Below are positions 18,656-29,352 of a stretch of DNA of 64,000 nt, one piece after another. Position 1 is the first letter of the stretch. Every line of letters starts with the position of its first letter. Origin of the DNA: Amoeboaphelidium occidentale (lineage: Eukaryota > Aphelidiomycota > Aphelidea); contig JALGPX010000039.1 of the NCBI GenBank assembly GCA_023515795.1, positions 13,160-77,159 of the forward strand, in the 5' to 3' direction. The notes beneath the pieces are model-generated. The model did no database searches, was not told the origin of the DNA, and saw only the letters and a program-made list of their open reading frames with translations. The position numbers and the translations under genes were made by a program.

Positions 18656-19896
18656 ATGAAAAGTGTTGCCTTGTTCTCAATCCTGTCCTTGTTCACTTTG
18701 GCTTCTGTAGCCATGATCATTCAGAAGCCACTTGGTACTAAAGTATCAGAAGTTATCATCCCAAATGAATACATTGTTGTTTTGAAGCCAAACGTTGATG
18801 TTCAGAATTACTTGAAATCATTCCAAGAGTTTCATGCATCAGCTGAAGTTATGTTTGAGTACAGTTTTGGTTTCTCATACAAAGTTATTGGTGACGAATA
18901 TTTGTCTGCAGAATATTTTGAACAATTGCAACAAGATCCTAATGTTGATATTATCGAACAGAACAAGTTGGCTTTTGCTTCTGAAGTTCAAGTGAACCCT
19001 CCATCATGGGGTTTGACAAGAATCTGGCAAACAACATACGCAAAATTCCGTGAGTATCAGTATCCTGAAAGTGCTGGAGAAAATGTTGATGTTTATGTTG
19101 CTGATACTGGTATCTACCTTGAACACGAAGATTTCCAAGGTCGTGCAAAGTTCGGTTTCTCTGCTATTGATGATGAAGCTGATGATGATTTTAATGGTCA
19201 TGGAACATTTTGCGCAAGTGTTGTTGGAGGCTTGAGAAGAGGTGTTGCAAAGAAAGCAAACTTGATCGCCGTCAAGGTTCTTGCTGGTGACGGAAGTGGA
19301 AGTTATGCTGGTATCATTGCAGGTGTTGATTACATTGTTAAGGCTGTTGGTGCCTCAAAGAAGCCATCTGTCGTAAATATGAGCTTGGGAGGCCCAAAAT
19401 CGTAAGAATTTCATTATGTGACTTTATTAATTTTAGTGCTGCTTTGGATAGAGCTATTTCTACAGCTGCGAAGGCTGGTGTCATTTTTGCTGTTGCTGCC
19501 GGAAACTCTGCAGATGATGCTTGCAATTATTCACCTGCAAACAGTGAAGATGTAATTACTGTTGGTGCAACTGCTCCTTTTGATGAAATTGCGTACTTCT
19601 CAAGTTTTGGAAAGTGTGTTGATTTATTTGCTCCTGGAACTTTTATTAATGGCGCAATTGCAGGAGCGCCTAATATTTATACTTCAGGTTCTGGAACAAG
19701 TTTCGCATCGCCTCACGTTGCTGGTGTCATCGCCTTGGCTTTGCAAAACAATACGTTCACTCCGGCTGAAATGAAGTCATTTATTCAAGAAACTGCTTTG
19801 AAGGGAGCTGTTAAGGACTTGCCAGCTAACACACCAAACTATTTGTTGTACAGCAAGCCTCCAACGTGTCGTGAAACTTTGGCTTCTTGTCAATAA
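18656..19896 (+). CDS. Secreted proteinase K-type subtilisin, copy 2
   Basis: 401 residues after removing one 35-bp intron (19402-19436, GTAAGA...TTTTAG). The join reads GGPKS-AALDRAIS in frame. A signal peptide (MKSVALFSILSLFTLASVA) is followed by an I9 propeptide (PNEYIVVLKPNVD) and an S8 domain: Asp in VYVADTGIYLEH, His in NGHGTFCASVVGG, Ser in SGTSFASPHVAG. The intron falls at a different site from that of the divergent copy, so at least one intron was gained or lost after duplication. Its 3' end lies 34 bp from the stop of the convergent carboxypeptidase gene. Confidence 0.93.
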
Positions 19897-19930
19897 ATAA
19901 AAACTTTTTTGGATATATTCAAACACTTTT

Positions 19931-21526
19931 CTACACGTCCAAGTGTTCAACATTTGCCTTCATCTTTCCTAGGCGCTTGGCTCGTCGAACATTTTGATCG
20001 ATTCTTGGTTGTAAAGTATCCATTTCTACTGGACTGTACAGGTTGGCCCTTGCGACTGTTTCAAATAATGACTTCCTGCGTGAAGATGGCGGGCTTCTGA
20101 ACATGCTGCCTCCACTTCTCTTACGTCTTCCACTAAGTTGATCTTTAAAATCCAAATCTCTGTCGTGGTCTTCATACTCTCTCATGAAATAGTAAATGAA
20201 TATAATAGCAGCTCCAACAAGGAAAAATGCCAGAAAGTAAACAAGAGATGCAGGTGCTAATATATCAGCTGGAGAAAGAAATTCAGAGTGCCCACTTGGT
20301 TTCCCAATGAACTCTCGAAATACCTCATACACTTTATCACCCTGATCATATGGAGCCATATGAGATGCATTGAAGATTAAAAAGTATTTAAAGCCTTGAT
20401 TTCTATAAGAGTATCCAACAGTTTTGCTATTGTAAATCCAATCATGTCTAGTGCTATTTGAGCCGAAACCAAGAACGTGCTCAATACCCATATAGTTACA
20501 AGTAAAATCATTGTCCCCTGCAAAAACATACACAGGAAACAATGAAGTCAATTCGTATAAGAAGGTTGAAGAAGGTGGACTATGTTGTCTCCTAAATTTC
20601 GCAGCGATTGCCAAATCGCATTCTTTCCATCGAGCATCAATAGGAAGATTTAGAGCACTTATTGTACCTGGATCATTAAGAAACTCTGTTAAATTTTTCA
20701 ATTCGTAAGGCCAATGAAGCCCACAATCTTTATCATAATTCAGGATATTAAAAACATTCAGACATAGTTGTTCTTTGTGTTGCCTGGTGGTAAGCTTTTT
20801 GACATCGTCTCTAAAACGCGAACATTCTTCAGATGGCTCTTTACAAATCTCCACGTAACTGTCGAATGTATCTTGGAAACTGGAATGTTCGAGAAGATAT
20901 CCCATTTTCTTCTTCACATAATCCGGTAGTTTTTGGTCTTGAACTTTGCCATCAAACAAACCAGAGCCTATCAGGATTCCTTTGACTTTGTAACCTTTTC
21001 CATGTAAAGCCCTTGAGAAATACGGAATATACTGCCCAGCGTAAGATTCCCCTGTGATAAATAAGTCAACATCTCGAAACTGCTGAAAGATCATCGTAAA
21101 CTTTTCAATAAAAGTAACAAACCATTCGGTAAGCTTTTCCATACTTTCCTCGATATCATCATTTTTGCCAGCAAATTTACTAAAACCTGTTCCCAGCGGT
21201 TGATCAATGAACAGCAAGTTCGTATCTTGATGCCATCCATTCTTGTTCAATTCAAATTGTCTTCCAGTCTTAAACCGGAATGGCCCTACTTCAAGAAATA
21301 GCCCGTCTAGGCTTGAGCACCCAGGGCCACCGTTAATGAATATCGTCAAACTCTCTGGCCTGTCCTCTGAAAGCTTCGACTTCGGACTTTGCTTAGGTAA
21401 AATCAGCCAGAAGAAATACTCAAGGCTGTGCTGAGCAGATACTTCCAAGCGTCCTGCAAACTGTTCAAAGTCATCTAATAAGCCAGCGGGTTCAATAGTC
21501 AAATTGCTCACACGGAATTCTTCCAT
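19931..21526 (-). CDS. KEX1-like serine carboxypeptidase (family S10) with a C-terminal membrane anchor
   Basis: 531 residues from the ATG at 21526. S10 landmarks are complete: NGGPGCSSLDGLFLEVGP, LFIDQPLGTGFS, GESYAGQYIPYFS with the nucleophile Ser, AGDNDFTCNYMG with the Asp, and FNASHMAPYDQ with the His. After the catalytic domain comes one hydrophobic span (ASLVYFLAFFLVGAAIIFIYYF) and a basic, acidic cytoplasmic tail, as in yeast Kex1, a Golgi enzyme that trims basic residues from peptides. No signal peptide is visible at this start. The coding start is only 61 bp from that of the divergent kinase. A short 5' exon may have been missed. Confidence 0.9.
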   Translation of the reverse strand: MEEFRVSNLTIEPAGLLDDFEQFAGRLEVSAQHSLEYFFWLILPKQSPKSKLSEDRPESLTIFINGGPGCSSLDGLFLEVGPFRFKTGRQFELNKNGWHQDTNLLFIDQPLGTGFSKFAGKNDDIEESMEKLTEWFVTFIEKFTMIFQQFRDVDLFITGESYAGQYIPYFSRALHGKGYKVKGILIGSGLFDGKVQDQKLPDYVKKKMGYLLEHSSFQDTFDSYVEICKEPSEECSRFRDDVKKLTTRQHKEQLCLNVFNILNYDKDCGLHWPYELKNLTEFLNDPGTISALNLPIDARWKECDLAIAAKFRRQHSPPSSTFLYELTSLFPVYVFAGDNDFTCNYMGIEHVLGFGSNSTRHDWIYNSKTVGYSYRNQGFKYFLIFNASHMAPYDQGDKVYEVFREFIGKPSGHSEFLSPADILAPASLVYFLAFFLVGAAIIFIYYFMREYEDHDRDLDFKDQLSGRRKRSGGSMFRSPPSSRRKSLFETVARANLYSPVEMDTLQPRIDQNVRRAKRLGKMKANVEHLDV

Positions 21527-21547
21527 AGTTGGTTCGTTTGATTCAAG

Positions 21548-21557
21548 TATAAAAATA
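21548..21557 (+). promoter_or_regulatory. Possible TATA box for the C1-domain kinase
   Basis: TATAAAAATA lies 31 bp before the kinase ATG in the 61-bp gap shared with the carboxypeptidase gene. The position is very close to the ATG, so the leader would be extremely short. Tentative. Confidence 0.3.
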
Positions 21558-21587
21558 GCACTTCGGTTTCAACTTATTCGCAAGATC

Positions 21588-23401
21588 ATGTCAACACCAG
21601 GAAAATCTTCAGCTTCGACAGCGGACCAGACTAAAGATGAGAGCAATAGCAATCAGGGCGCTGGACAGATCATGATAAAGTACGAGGACTTTTCAGACAT
21701 GACAGCAATTGGAAGCGGTTCTTTCGGCAAGGTGTTTAGAGCAGATTATCTGGGAACTGATGTGGCCGTGAAAGAGTTCTTCCAAAAGATCCCAGATATG
21801 CCTGATTATGACTTTCACAAGTACTTTGAGAGGGAACTGAGCATGTTAAGGTTGGTTTCATACAATTGATGATTAACGCTGATATTTAGAGAGGCGAGGC
21901 ATCCTAATATCGTGCAGTTTATGGGCACGTGTCTGTTTGATAGCAAGATCTACATAGTCACAGAGTTTGTTCCTGGAGGAAACTTGAAGGACTGGATAAG
22001 TTCTGAGCTTCAAGAACGTCAAGATCCTGCTAATTTAGAACGGAGAAAAGCTTTGGTTTCGTATAGATTACGAACATCGTTTGCGATCGATATTGCAAGA
22101 GCACTGGCTTATCTTCATGCTAGAGGTATGATTCAAGAATGCGTCGACTAAAATTGAAGGCATTATTCACAGAGATTTGAAACTGGAAAACCTATTGCTC
22201 ACAGAAAACAATCGTATCAAAGTATGTGATTTTGGGTTTAGTAGAGTCGTAGCAAAGAACGAATCTGAGAGAAGACGATTATCATTTTGCGGCACGGATG
22301 GATATATGGCACCAGAAATCATTCTTTGTATGGATGACTATGACACAAGCGTTGATATTTTCTCGTTTGGGATTTTGTTCTTATGTTTGATGGTTCTTGA
22401 GAGTCCACGAAACGATAACAGACCAGAGGATCCTCCGTTCACAAGAATAATACCAGGATTCGGGTTGGATGCTGCCTCGATCGAAGAAGCAATTCCACAG
22501 GATTATCCATTACGCGAAAAGCTTGTCAAAATGGTTAAGGGCTCAGTTGAAGATGAAGCAAAAAAGCGCCTCTCGTTAAAAGACATCTTAGCGGCACTTA
22601 AAGAAGTTGAACTGAAGATTGTTCAAACTATCAGGGAAGAGGAAGAAAAAGCAGGTAGTGATAAGGCATCTTCGGTTCTAAATGTGGGATTGTATTCTTC
22701 TCTGTCAAGAGAGGATGCTAAGAAGGCATTGAAAGAAATGGGATCAACACCACGAGGCTNNNNCAGGTAGTGATAAGGCATCTTCTGTTCTAAATGTGGG
22801 ATTGTATTCTTCTCTGTCAAGAGAGGATGCTAAGAAGGCATTGAAAGAAATGGGATCAACACCACGAGGCTCATTTGTGGATGGTAATGGAAGTACAAGA
22901 TCATCCGTTGACTTGTCACTTGTTCCACAATCAAGATCAGCATCCATTGGAAGCCAAGACACCATTACACCCAGCCCATTGACCCGTGCAAACTTTCCAG
23001 GGCCACCTTCGGTTCCACCGCCATCACATTTAGCTCATCAGCCCACTTCTCCTCTATCCACGACAAGACCAATATCAACGATAATGCCATCTAGTGCGGG
23101 TACTTTCCGACTGAAGCATGATGTGCCTCATCGATTTTCATTGATATTCTCTTCATTGTCCTTACACACGATGAAGTGCGCTTCATGTGGAAAAGCGGTT
23201 TCGGGATTTATGCACAGCCACTTGTCTTGTGATGATTGTCACATCGTATGTCATAAGAAGTGCGCACGAAACATTCCACCAAACTGTGGTTTAAAAGCTT
23301 TGCAAGCTGGTATGGTTCTGAGTATGGGTGATTTAAGAGCTCCATCGAGCGGTGCTTTATCACCTTCCGCCGAAGATAAAAGGGGATCAACTAGCAAATG
23401 A
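21588..23401 (+). CDS. TKL-type protein kinase with a C-terminal C1 domain
   Basis: Two introns are placed by homology: 21851-21889 (39 bp) and 22126-22159 (34 bp). The joins give LREARHPNI and HARGIIHRDLK. The 4 Ns at 22760-22763 with their flanking repeat are an assembly artefact. Dropping one copy plus Ns leaves exactly 543 codons. The kinase domain starts near residue 40 (IGSGSFGKVF) and shows VAVKEFF, HRDLKLENLL, DFGFSR, MAPEI and DIFSFG. A Ser/Pro-rich linker follows. A C1 zinc finger near residues 452-507 has the His then paired cysteines (CASCGK, CDDCH, CHKKC). C1 domains bind lipid or proteins, as in Raf-like kinases, though there the C1 precedes the kinase. Confidence 0.85.
22652..22871. 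repeat. 108-bp direct duplication around a 4-N gap (assembly artefact)
   Basis: 22652-22759 and 22764-22871 match over 108 bp, with a CGG/CTG difference (TCTTCGGTTC against TCTTCTGTTC). Removing one copy plus Ns (112 nt) restores a continuous kinase reading frame. Confidence 0.9.
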
Positions 23402-23430
23402 AACAGTTAAAAGAAATTACTAAAGTGTAT

Positions 23431-25429
23431 TTAGGAAATATTTTTTTCAAACATATCCTCAAGTTCAGTAGGGATTTTTTCGATTGTAGCATTGATCTCT
23501 TCCGTATTCATCTCATTCTCTTGCATAGCACTTCGTAACATCTGTTCCAAACGATTTCTCTTCGAAGCGATAAACAAATCTTCCAAGTCTTTTAAATGCT
23601 GAATCCTGCATGAATTTGTAATGCTTTCAAGAGGTGGCTTCAACGAGCGAAAGAGATTTGAAAAGAAGAGATCAAAGTTGTTGAGATTATTTTTCATATC
23701 TTCAATACAATCTCTGATGCAGAATAATGAATACTGTGCCAACCTATTCTCTCTGTTATGTTCTGCAATGACTNNNNNNNNNNNNNNNNNNNNACGAGCG
23801 AAAGAGATTTGAAAAGAAGAGATCAAAGTTGTTGAGATTATTTTTCACATCTTCAATACAATCTCTGATGCAGAATAATGAATACTGTGCCAACCTATTC
23901 TCTCTGTTATGTTCTGCAATGACTAGTAATACATTACACTTTCCAATTAGGGTATCCTTGAATACGTTAATATCGCAACGAGCATCAACCAATTCACTAT
24001 GTACTAGCCTTTCAATCTGATTAACAAACTCCGCAACATTTTCTCTTGCAACAACTTCTTGAAAGCAGCGTGCAACTTTGGCAAGAATACGATAATCTCC
24101 ATCAATTAATCTGCTCCATTCTTCATTTGACACTTGTCGACAAGCACTTCTTAATAAACTCTTAATTAAAGGAACACTGTTCAGCCTCTCAGAGTCAAAA
24201 AATTCAAAGATATCATCTTTCAATCCCTCCAAACAGGAAGACAGAAAACGACCATGTTTCCCAAAATCATAAGAAGTCGATTGTACAGGAATATCAGCTC
24301 TTTGATTATGGAAAGAGGACTGATATCTGGAACTCTGACTTGAGGCAGGTCCATTCGCAGTTTCGGCATTTCTTGCCGTCGAAGGGACAACATCAGGATC
24401 AGTTACAGGAACTGCTCCAACTGTGGATGTAATAAATTCATTGACAACATTTCCTATCGCTCTTCCAGCATTACCATCTTGCGTAAAAGAAGTCACAAAA
24501 GTACCCAACATACTCGCTATAGGGTTGGTAGGAGCATTCACTGGAGTACTCGAAGGCCCATTCACTGGAGGATTATTAGATCCAGTCGGCGCAGCTGTTG
24601 CTGTAGCAGTAGACGTAGCCGTAGTAGTTGAACGATTTGGTATTGAAAAACGCTCTGGAAGTTGTTCGATAGCTTGTAACAAACCTTCAGACAACACACT
24701 CCATTGCTCGATCCTGTCAAAGTTCTGCATATAATTCTGCACAAACAAATCATAAACATTCATCAACTTTGTAACAATAGGGAGAACCAAACGAATAAGA
24801 TCTTGATTCTGAATGCCTCTTTGCAGCGGCAGTACATGCATTCGAAACATGAACATGTGTAGCGCAGTGATCCTATTCACAATGGCAGTAAATAAAATAC
24901 TCAGACGATAATCTGAACCAGCGAAGGTAAAAGCAGAAGCACGTTGAATACGCAACGCATCTTCCATTGAGTCCAACAATCCCAAAAGCTTTCTGATCAT
25001 TCTGTGTTCTCTACTGCTCTCAGCCAACGCAGGCGACAATCGCTGCTGCTGCGCTGCTGTCGGAAAGTTAATTTGCCCCGTAACCGATTCAACTCTTAAC
25101 GGGCCAAAGGGCATCATAAAAGGTGGCCGACCCTGTGCTGCGTTTTGTTGTGCAGAATTATTGTTCCCACTACCAGAAGAAGGTGCAGGCCCTGGAGCAG
25201 GAGCACTACGTTCCACCAAATGAACCACCGTATTATTAGATATTCCCATTTCACTCATAGTAGCATTATCATTCAATAGATTCCTTCCCAAGTAAATCAA
25301 TCGCTGTCTGTCCAAAGGAATGTGGAACACTGCTTCGATTCTCTGCTTTAGCTCAAATAATTTTAAGGTTTCAGGAACTTCCAAGTGGGCCTCGTCCCCA
25401 GTGACTTTGCGCAGGGTTATCCTCAACAT
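23431..25429 (-). CDS. BAG6/Scythe-like protein with an N-terminal ubiquitin-like domain
   Basis: 615 residues once the 20-N gap and one copy of its flanking repeat are dropped (1848 nt, an exact frame). The ATG at 25429 starts a ubiquitin-like domain (MLRITLRKV ... LFELKQRIEAVF ... RQRLIYLGRNLLND ... VVHLVER). The centre is Pro/Ala/Thr/Asn-rich. Two helical segments follow, including SSCLEGLKDDIFEFFD and a charged C-terminal helix. A Ubl, Pro-rich middle and helical C-terminal half fit BAG6, the chaperone that triages tail-anchored proteins with GET4 and UBL4A. The C-terminal BAG-like domain is not clearly recognisable, so another Ubl adaptor is possible. Its convergent neighbour is the C1 kinase. 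Confidence 0.6.
23643..23924. repeat. 131-bp direct duplication around a 20-N gap (assembly artefact)
   Basis: 23643-23773 and 23794-23924 match over 131 bp with a T/C difference (TTTTTCATATC against TTTTTCACATC). Ns occupy 23774-23793. Removing 151 nt gives an uninterrupted 616-codon frame in the BAG6-like gene. Confidence 0.9.
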
Positions 25430-25673
25430 TCCGTAAAAGATTCGATTTGGTTCGATATTACGAGCAAAGTTTTTGATGAGATGGTAACAGTGAAGAAACA
25501 ATTAGCCCTATGAAGCACAACTTAAGAGGTCTTGTGCTCAATAGCTTGGACGACTGTCTCGCTAATTACATATGATTTTTACCTGCCGATCCTCTCCCGC
25601 CGTGTGACTTTTACACGTTTTTGTCGCATCAATCTCCCTCGAGGCTTACGAGTTTATCAAAGTTTTTCGTGAT

Positions 25674-27343
25674 ATGGCTACCTCAAGCAAAGAAAGGATC
25701 CAGCGTAAAAGGCAGCAGCTGAAAAATGTTTTGGCTCACTGGAATAGTTCCAGCGAAATTATGTCTGCAACAAAGGGCGCGAATTATCAAGCAATTCTCG
25801 ACGCGTCATGCGCACAGATAACTAACAATATTCTGAACAGAAAGTGGACAAGCTATGAAGTCATGCTCGCCTACTGCCACAAGGCGTTGGAAGTTCATAA
25901 TGCGTTGAACTGCTTAACGGAAATCATGTTTGATCGCGCTTTACAAGCAGCAAAGTTGTAAGACGAAAAGTTTGAGAAGACCGGAAAACTTGTTGGAAAG
26001 TTACATGGTGTTCCGGTATCTGTCAAAGATCATGTTGAAGTTAAGGGCTATGATGCCACATCTGGTTATTCAAAGTTCTTGGAAGAGGTTTGCAAAGAGG
26101 ATGCCGTAATCATTCAAATGCTTGAGAAACAGGGCGCTATTGCTTTTGTCAAGACAAATGTGTGTCAATTCATGATGACATTTGAGTCTTCAAATCCTGT
26201 TTACGGTCGCACGCTCAACTCGTACAATGGCGATTTTACAGCTGGTGGAAGTAGCACAGGTGAAGGGGCTCTAATTGGTGCTGGTGGTAGTTGTCTTGGT
26301 GTAGGTGGCGATATCGCAGGTTCCTTGCGTGTACCATCGCATTTTAACGGTATTTACTGTTTGAAACCTTCGTATGGCCGTTTGCCATTATGGGAAATTC
26401 TCGCACAGGGTTTGATGGCTGTCATGAAATTCTGCCAACTCTTGGTCCTTTGGCTCGTAGTATTGAAGATTTGGAGATATTCATGGAGGCGATTTTGGAA
26501 TTGGACCCTTACAAATGGGACCCTTTAACCGTTGCTTACTCGAAACCGTTTGCTAGACATGATATGTCGGACAAGAAATTGCGAATTGGATACTACACAC
26601 AGAACGACGTTTTGACTACCAGTCCAGCTTGTGTCAGAGCTGTTGACATGACGGTTGATGCTTTGCGTGCGCAGGGTTACGAAGTTGTTCCTTTTGAGAT
26701 ATTGAACTCATTTGAAGCGTGCAAATTGTTTTACACATGGGTTGGTGCTGACGGAATGAAGACGTATTTGAAATCAAAAGAAGATGATCCTTTGGAGAAT
26801 GGACCAAGTCGTTTGATTGCTGGCTTTGGAATTCCGTCATTCATAAGGTTGATGATTGTTGGCTTGCTCAAGTTATTTAGTCAACACAGGGCTGCTGAGT
26901 TAGTTGGGTCAGCCAAAGAAGTGTCTGTTCAAAAGCTGTACGAATGTCAACATGAATTGCTACTGTTTAGAAAATCGTTCATGGATTATTGGAATGCTTC
27001 ACGCGTTGATTTTGTCATTGCACCTGGCTTTTCCTTTCCAGCATTGCCACATGATTCTTTCTCGGAGACTTCAATTGCTGGCTGGTCAACTGCCATGTAC
27101 AATGTTGTTAACTTCTCTGTTGGTACAATCCCGGTTACAACTGTCATGAAAGACGTCGACATTTTGCCAAAAGATCACTTAAAGAATGATCTGGTGGAGA
27201 AAATTGCGTATCAATATTACGATCCCGAAAAGATGCATGGTCTTCCTGTTGGTATTCAAGTCATTGGTGGTTACAGAGAAGACGAGAAGACGTTGGCAGC
27301 AATGAAAGTGGTTGATGCAGCACTCAAGCGCCACAAGAAATAA
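25674..27343 (+). pseudogene. FAAH-type amidase (amidase signature family), disrupted
   Basis: Resembles fatty acid amide hydrolases. An N-terminal helix (KERIQRKRQQLKNVLAHW) leads to the amidase core: KLHGVPVSVKDHVEVKGYD with the catalytic Lys, then GGSSTGEGALIGAGGS and GVGGDIAGSLRVP with the Ser-cisSer-Lys site, close to the FAAH signature. Two breaks are visible. An in-frame TAA at 25959-25961 separates the N-terminal helix from the core, with the frame the same on both sides and no plausible splice sites. A one-base frameshift lies near 26390, where GRLPLWGN needs one more G in a GGG run. The rest (LGPLARSIEDLEIFMEA ... HGLPVGIQVIGGY) is intact to 27343. Either a young pseudogene or two sequencing errors. 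Confidence 0.75.
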
Positions 27344-27565
27344 TCAATATTTTGAATAGATTTGGTAATGAAACTCGAATTACAAAAGAAACTTACTTCT
27401 TTGAAACGTTCCACCGAGCGAGCGAACCGAAAATTTTTTCGCCTGAAAAATTTGTCGATCAGAAATGGAGCGCGCTTACAATTTAATTTCCATAGACGAA
27501 AAGTCCTCTTTTTGAGTTAAATTTGACCTTCGTGGTAAACCCCTTAAGACGCGTATAGAATCCCT

Positions 27566-27583
27566 AATTCTCTTTACAGAAAA
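27566..27583 (+). promoter_or_regulatory. Possible 3' splice site in the P2 leader
   Basis: CCCTAATTCTCTTTACAG, five bases before the P2 ATG, reads like a branch site, pyrimidine tract and AG acceptor. A 5' UTR intron is suspected, as is common for ribosomal protein genes, but the donor was not placed. Confidence 0.3.
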
Positions 27584-27913
27584 ATGAAATACTTGGCTGC
27601 TTACTTGTTATCTAACTTGTCTGGTTCTGCGCCTGATGCAGGCAAAGTCACTTCCATCTTGGAATCTGTTGGCATTGAAGTCGATTCTGCTGCAGTCGAG
27701 AAGGTTGTCGCTGAATTGAACGGAAAGGATCTGGCTGCTGTCATTGCTGAAGGTTCTTCCAAGTTGGCTTCTGTCCCAAGCGTTGGTGCTGCTCCAGCTG
27801 CTGCATCTTCTGGTGCACCTGCTGCTTCTGGCGCAAAGGAAGAGAAGAAGGAGGAAAAGAAGGAAGAAAAGGAAGAGTCAGATGACGATATGGGCTTTGG
27901 TTTGTTTGACTAA
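27584..27913 (+). CDS. RPP2: 60S acidic ribosomal protein P2
   Basis: 109 residues. It starts [14 protein letters not shown], the P2 signature, followed by VESAAVEKV-like helices, an Ala/Gly-rich hinge and the universal acidic tail [14 protein letters not shown]2 dimerises with P1 on the ribosomal stalk and recruits translation GTPases through that C-terminal peptide. The 240 bp upstream of the ATG has no gene and presumably carries the promoter of this highly expressed gene. It converges on the RPB7 gene with 72 bp between the stops. Confidence 0.97.
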   Translation: MKYLAAYLLSNLSGSAPDAGKVTSILESVGIEVDSAAVEKVVAELNGKDLAAVIAEGSSKLASVPSVGAAPAAASSGAPAASGAKEEKKEEKKEEKEESDDDMGFGLFD

Positions 27914-27985
27914 ATGCTACCTTAAATAAATATACTCTTAAGGAAGACCAGAGGTTTTATATCGTTTTAATTCAGTGTCTGTTCC

Positions 27986-28532
27986 TTATAGCTCCTCTTC
28001 GATCAATCCCAAATAGTCTTCCTTAATTGTCCCAATAGCAAATATCTCCTTTGCATCCACACGCGTTCCAACAATCTTAATTCTGAGCCATTCGCCCTTT
28101 TGGATTGTGTGATCAACTGAATTGGTGTATGTGCTATTGATAAACTCCAATTCTTGAGGTATTAAATGGTTCGAAACGAATATCGTAACAGGGCCACAGT
28201 CTGCAAAGAATCCCATCTTGTTGACGGTTGTTACTGTGGCTTCGACTACTTCGCCCTTGAATGGTTTAAAAACTACGGCTTTGTAAGTTATAATGAACTC
28301 AGCTGAGCCTCTGCCTTCATTAACAACACCTTTGCCGATTTCATCGATACCGACAATGGAAACAATGAAGCCGTACCGTCCTGTGAAATTAACAAGCTTT
28401 ATAGTGTTTCTTACCAGAGCACGTTCCTTCTACTTCGCTGTAAAGCTTCCGTTCTAATTCATGTTTTAAAGAGGCAGAGAACGATGTAGGTGGCAGAAGG
28501 ATCCGGTGTTTGAGTACTTTCAGGAAGAACAT
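27986..28532 (-). CDS. RPB7: RNA polymerase II subunit RPB7
   Basis: 170 residues after removing a 34-bp intron (28381-28414; GTAAGA...CACAG on the minus strand). The join gives EVEGTCSGRYGFIVSIVG in frame. The start MFFLKVLKHRILLPP aligns with MFYHISLEHEILLHP of animal RPB7. The RNP-like N-terminal domain ends around VFKPFKGEVV, and the S1-type domain (NKMGFFADCGPV ... RIKIVGTRVDAKEIFAIGTIKEDYLGLI) follows. RPB7 pairs with RPB4 to form the polymerase II stalk. Near-normal length (172 in human). The upstream frame lacks another ATG that would fit the family. Confidence 0.95.
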
Positions 28533-28635
28533 CCTGAGATTGTGTTCAAAAGAAAAAGGATTCAGCGCACGCAAGGTAGGTCTATTTTTTAGAAGGCAGA
28601 AATGTTAAATTCTCCCTCCAGCAAACAGCAGCTCA

Positions 28636-29334
28636 TCACATAAAGTCATCCTCAAAAGCCTCTGCATCTACTTCTCCTGTTTCAGGGTTCACGTACTTCT
28701 GGACCTGATCCAAGTTGCTCTCCATCAAATCTTCCTTTAGAACGTGGTCATAACTTCTTAATGCCTTCTCTGCGTCTCTCTGTTTCTTGACTTCCTTTTC
28801 AATTTCTAGTTGTTCCATGTAAACCTGCTTCTTTTCTCGTGTTATTTTTTTCTGCTTTTCTATTTGGGCTGTTACCAAGTCCTGGATAGATTCTTCTCTC
28901 TTGGTCTTGTTCAATCGATTTACTATTGCGTTCTCCTTTTGCTTTACCAGGACTTTGCGTATTAACGCGTCTGACTTGAATGAAACCTGCCCCGTCTCCA
29001 TACCTTTAGTTTTCTTTAGATTGCTCACAGGAGTGTAAACTATGGTGATATTGTCCTTCTTATTACCTTCTATTGAATTTGCTTTTGTTAATTGTGCGCA
29101 GTCTACGATCAATTCTTCTTTTATGTCTTTAAACCATTCCTTTTTATCTGTAGAAGGGTTCTCTATTCTCAAATAGACGTGTGCAGATGATAATTTGTCC
29201 ACGTGAAACCAAATATCTGTTGGTAGAGTGTATCCATTGTTTTGCTTTATTAAGTCATCATTCTCGTATTTGTCTTTGCCCATGTAAATCTCAGCTGGAG
29301 GGTCTACAACGTTACTGGAAAATAAGTAAACCAT
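28636..29334 (-). CDS. CCDC25: CCDC25-like NFACT-R domain protein
   Basis: 232 residues. It starts MVYLFSSNVVDPPAEIYMGKDKYEND, typical of CCDC25, with DIWFHVDKLSSAHVYLR and SIEGNKKDNITIVYTP carrying the NFACT-R (DUF814) fold. A long charged coiled coil follows (about residues 140-210) and a short acidic tail. The NFACT-R domain is shared with the ribosome quality control factors NEMF/Rqc2. The role of CCDC25 outside animals is unclear. It lies 18 bp downstream of TBCE on the same strand. Confidence 0.92.
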   Translation of the reverse strand: MVYLFSSNVVDPPAEIYMGKDKYENDDLIKQNNGYTLPTDIWFHVDKLSSAHVYLRIENPSTDKKEWFKDIKEELIVDCAQLTKANSIEGNKKDNITIVYTPVSNLKKTKGMETGQVSFKSDALIRKVLVKQKENAIVNRLNKTKREESIQDLVTAQIEKQKKITREKKQVYMEQLEIEKEVKKQRDAEKALRSYDHVLKEDLMESNLDQVQKYVNPETGEVDAEAFEDDFM

Positions 29335-29352
29335 TTTTCTGCTTTGGAAGAA

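Noticed and set aside
18428-18741. Short frames across the subtilisin intergenic region
   Set aside because: They overlap both subtilisin starts in other frames and show no domain or sensible composition.
22623-22965. Apparent tandem repeat in the C1 kinase
   Set aside because: Explained by the 4-N contig join; see the frame-restoration argument.
25959-25961. TAA in the amidase as evidence of a reassigned genetic code
   Set aside because: TAA, TAG and TGA all end conserved proteins at expected positions elsewhere in the window.
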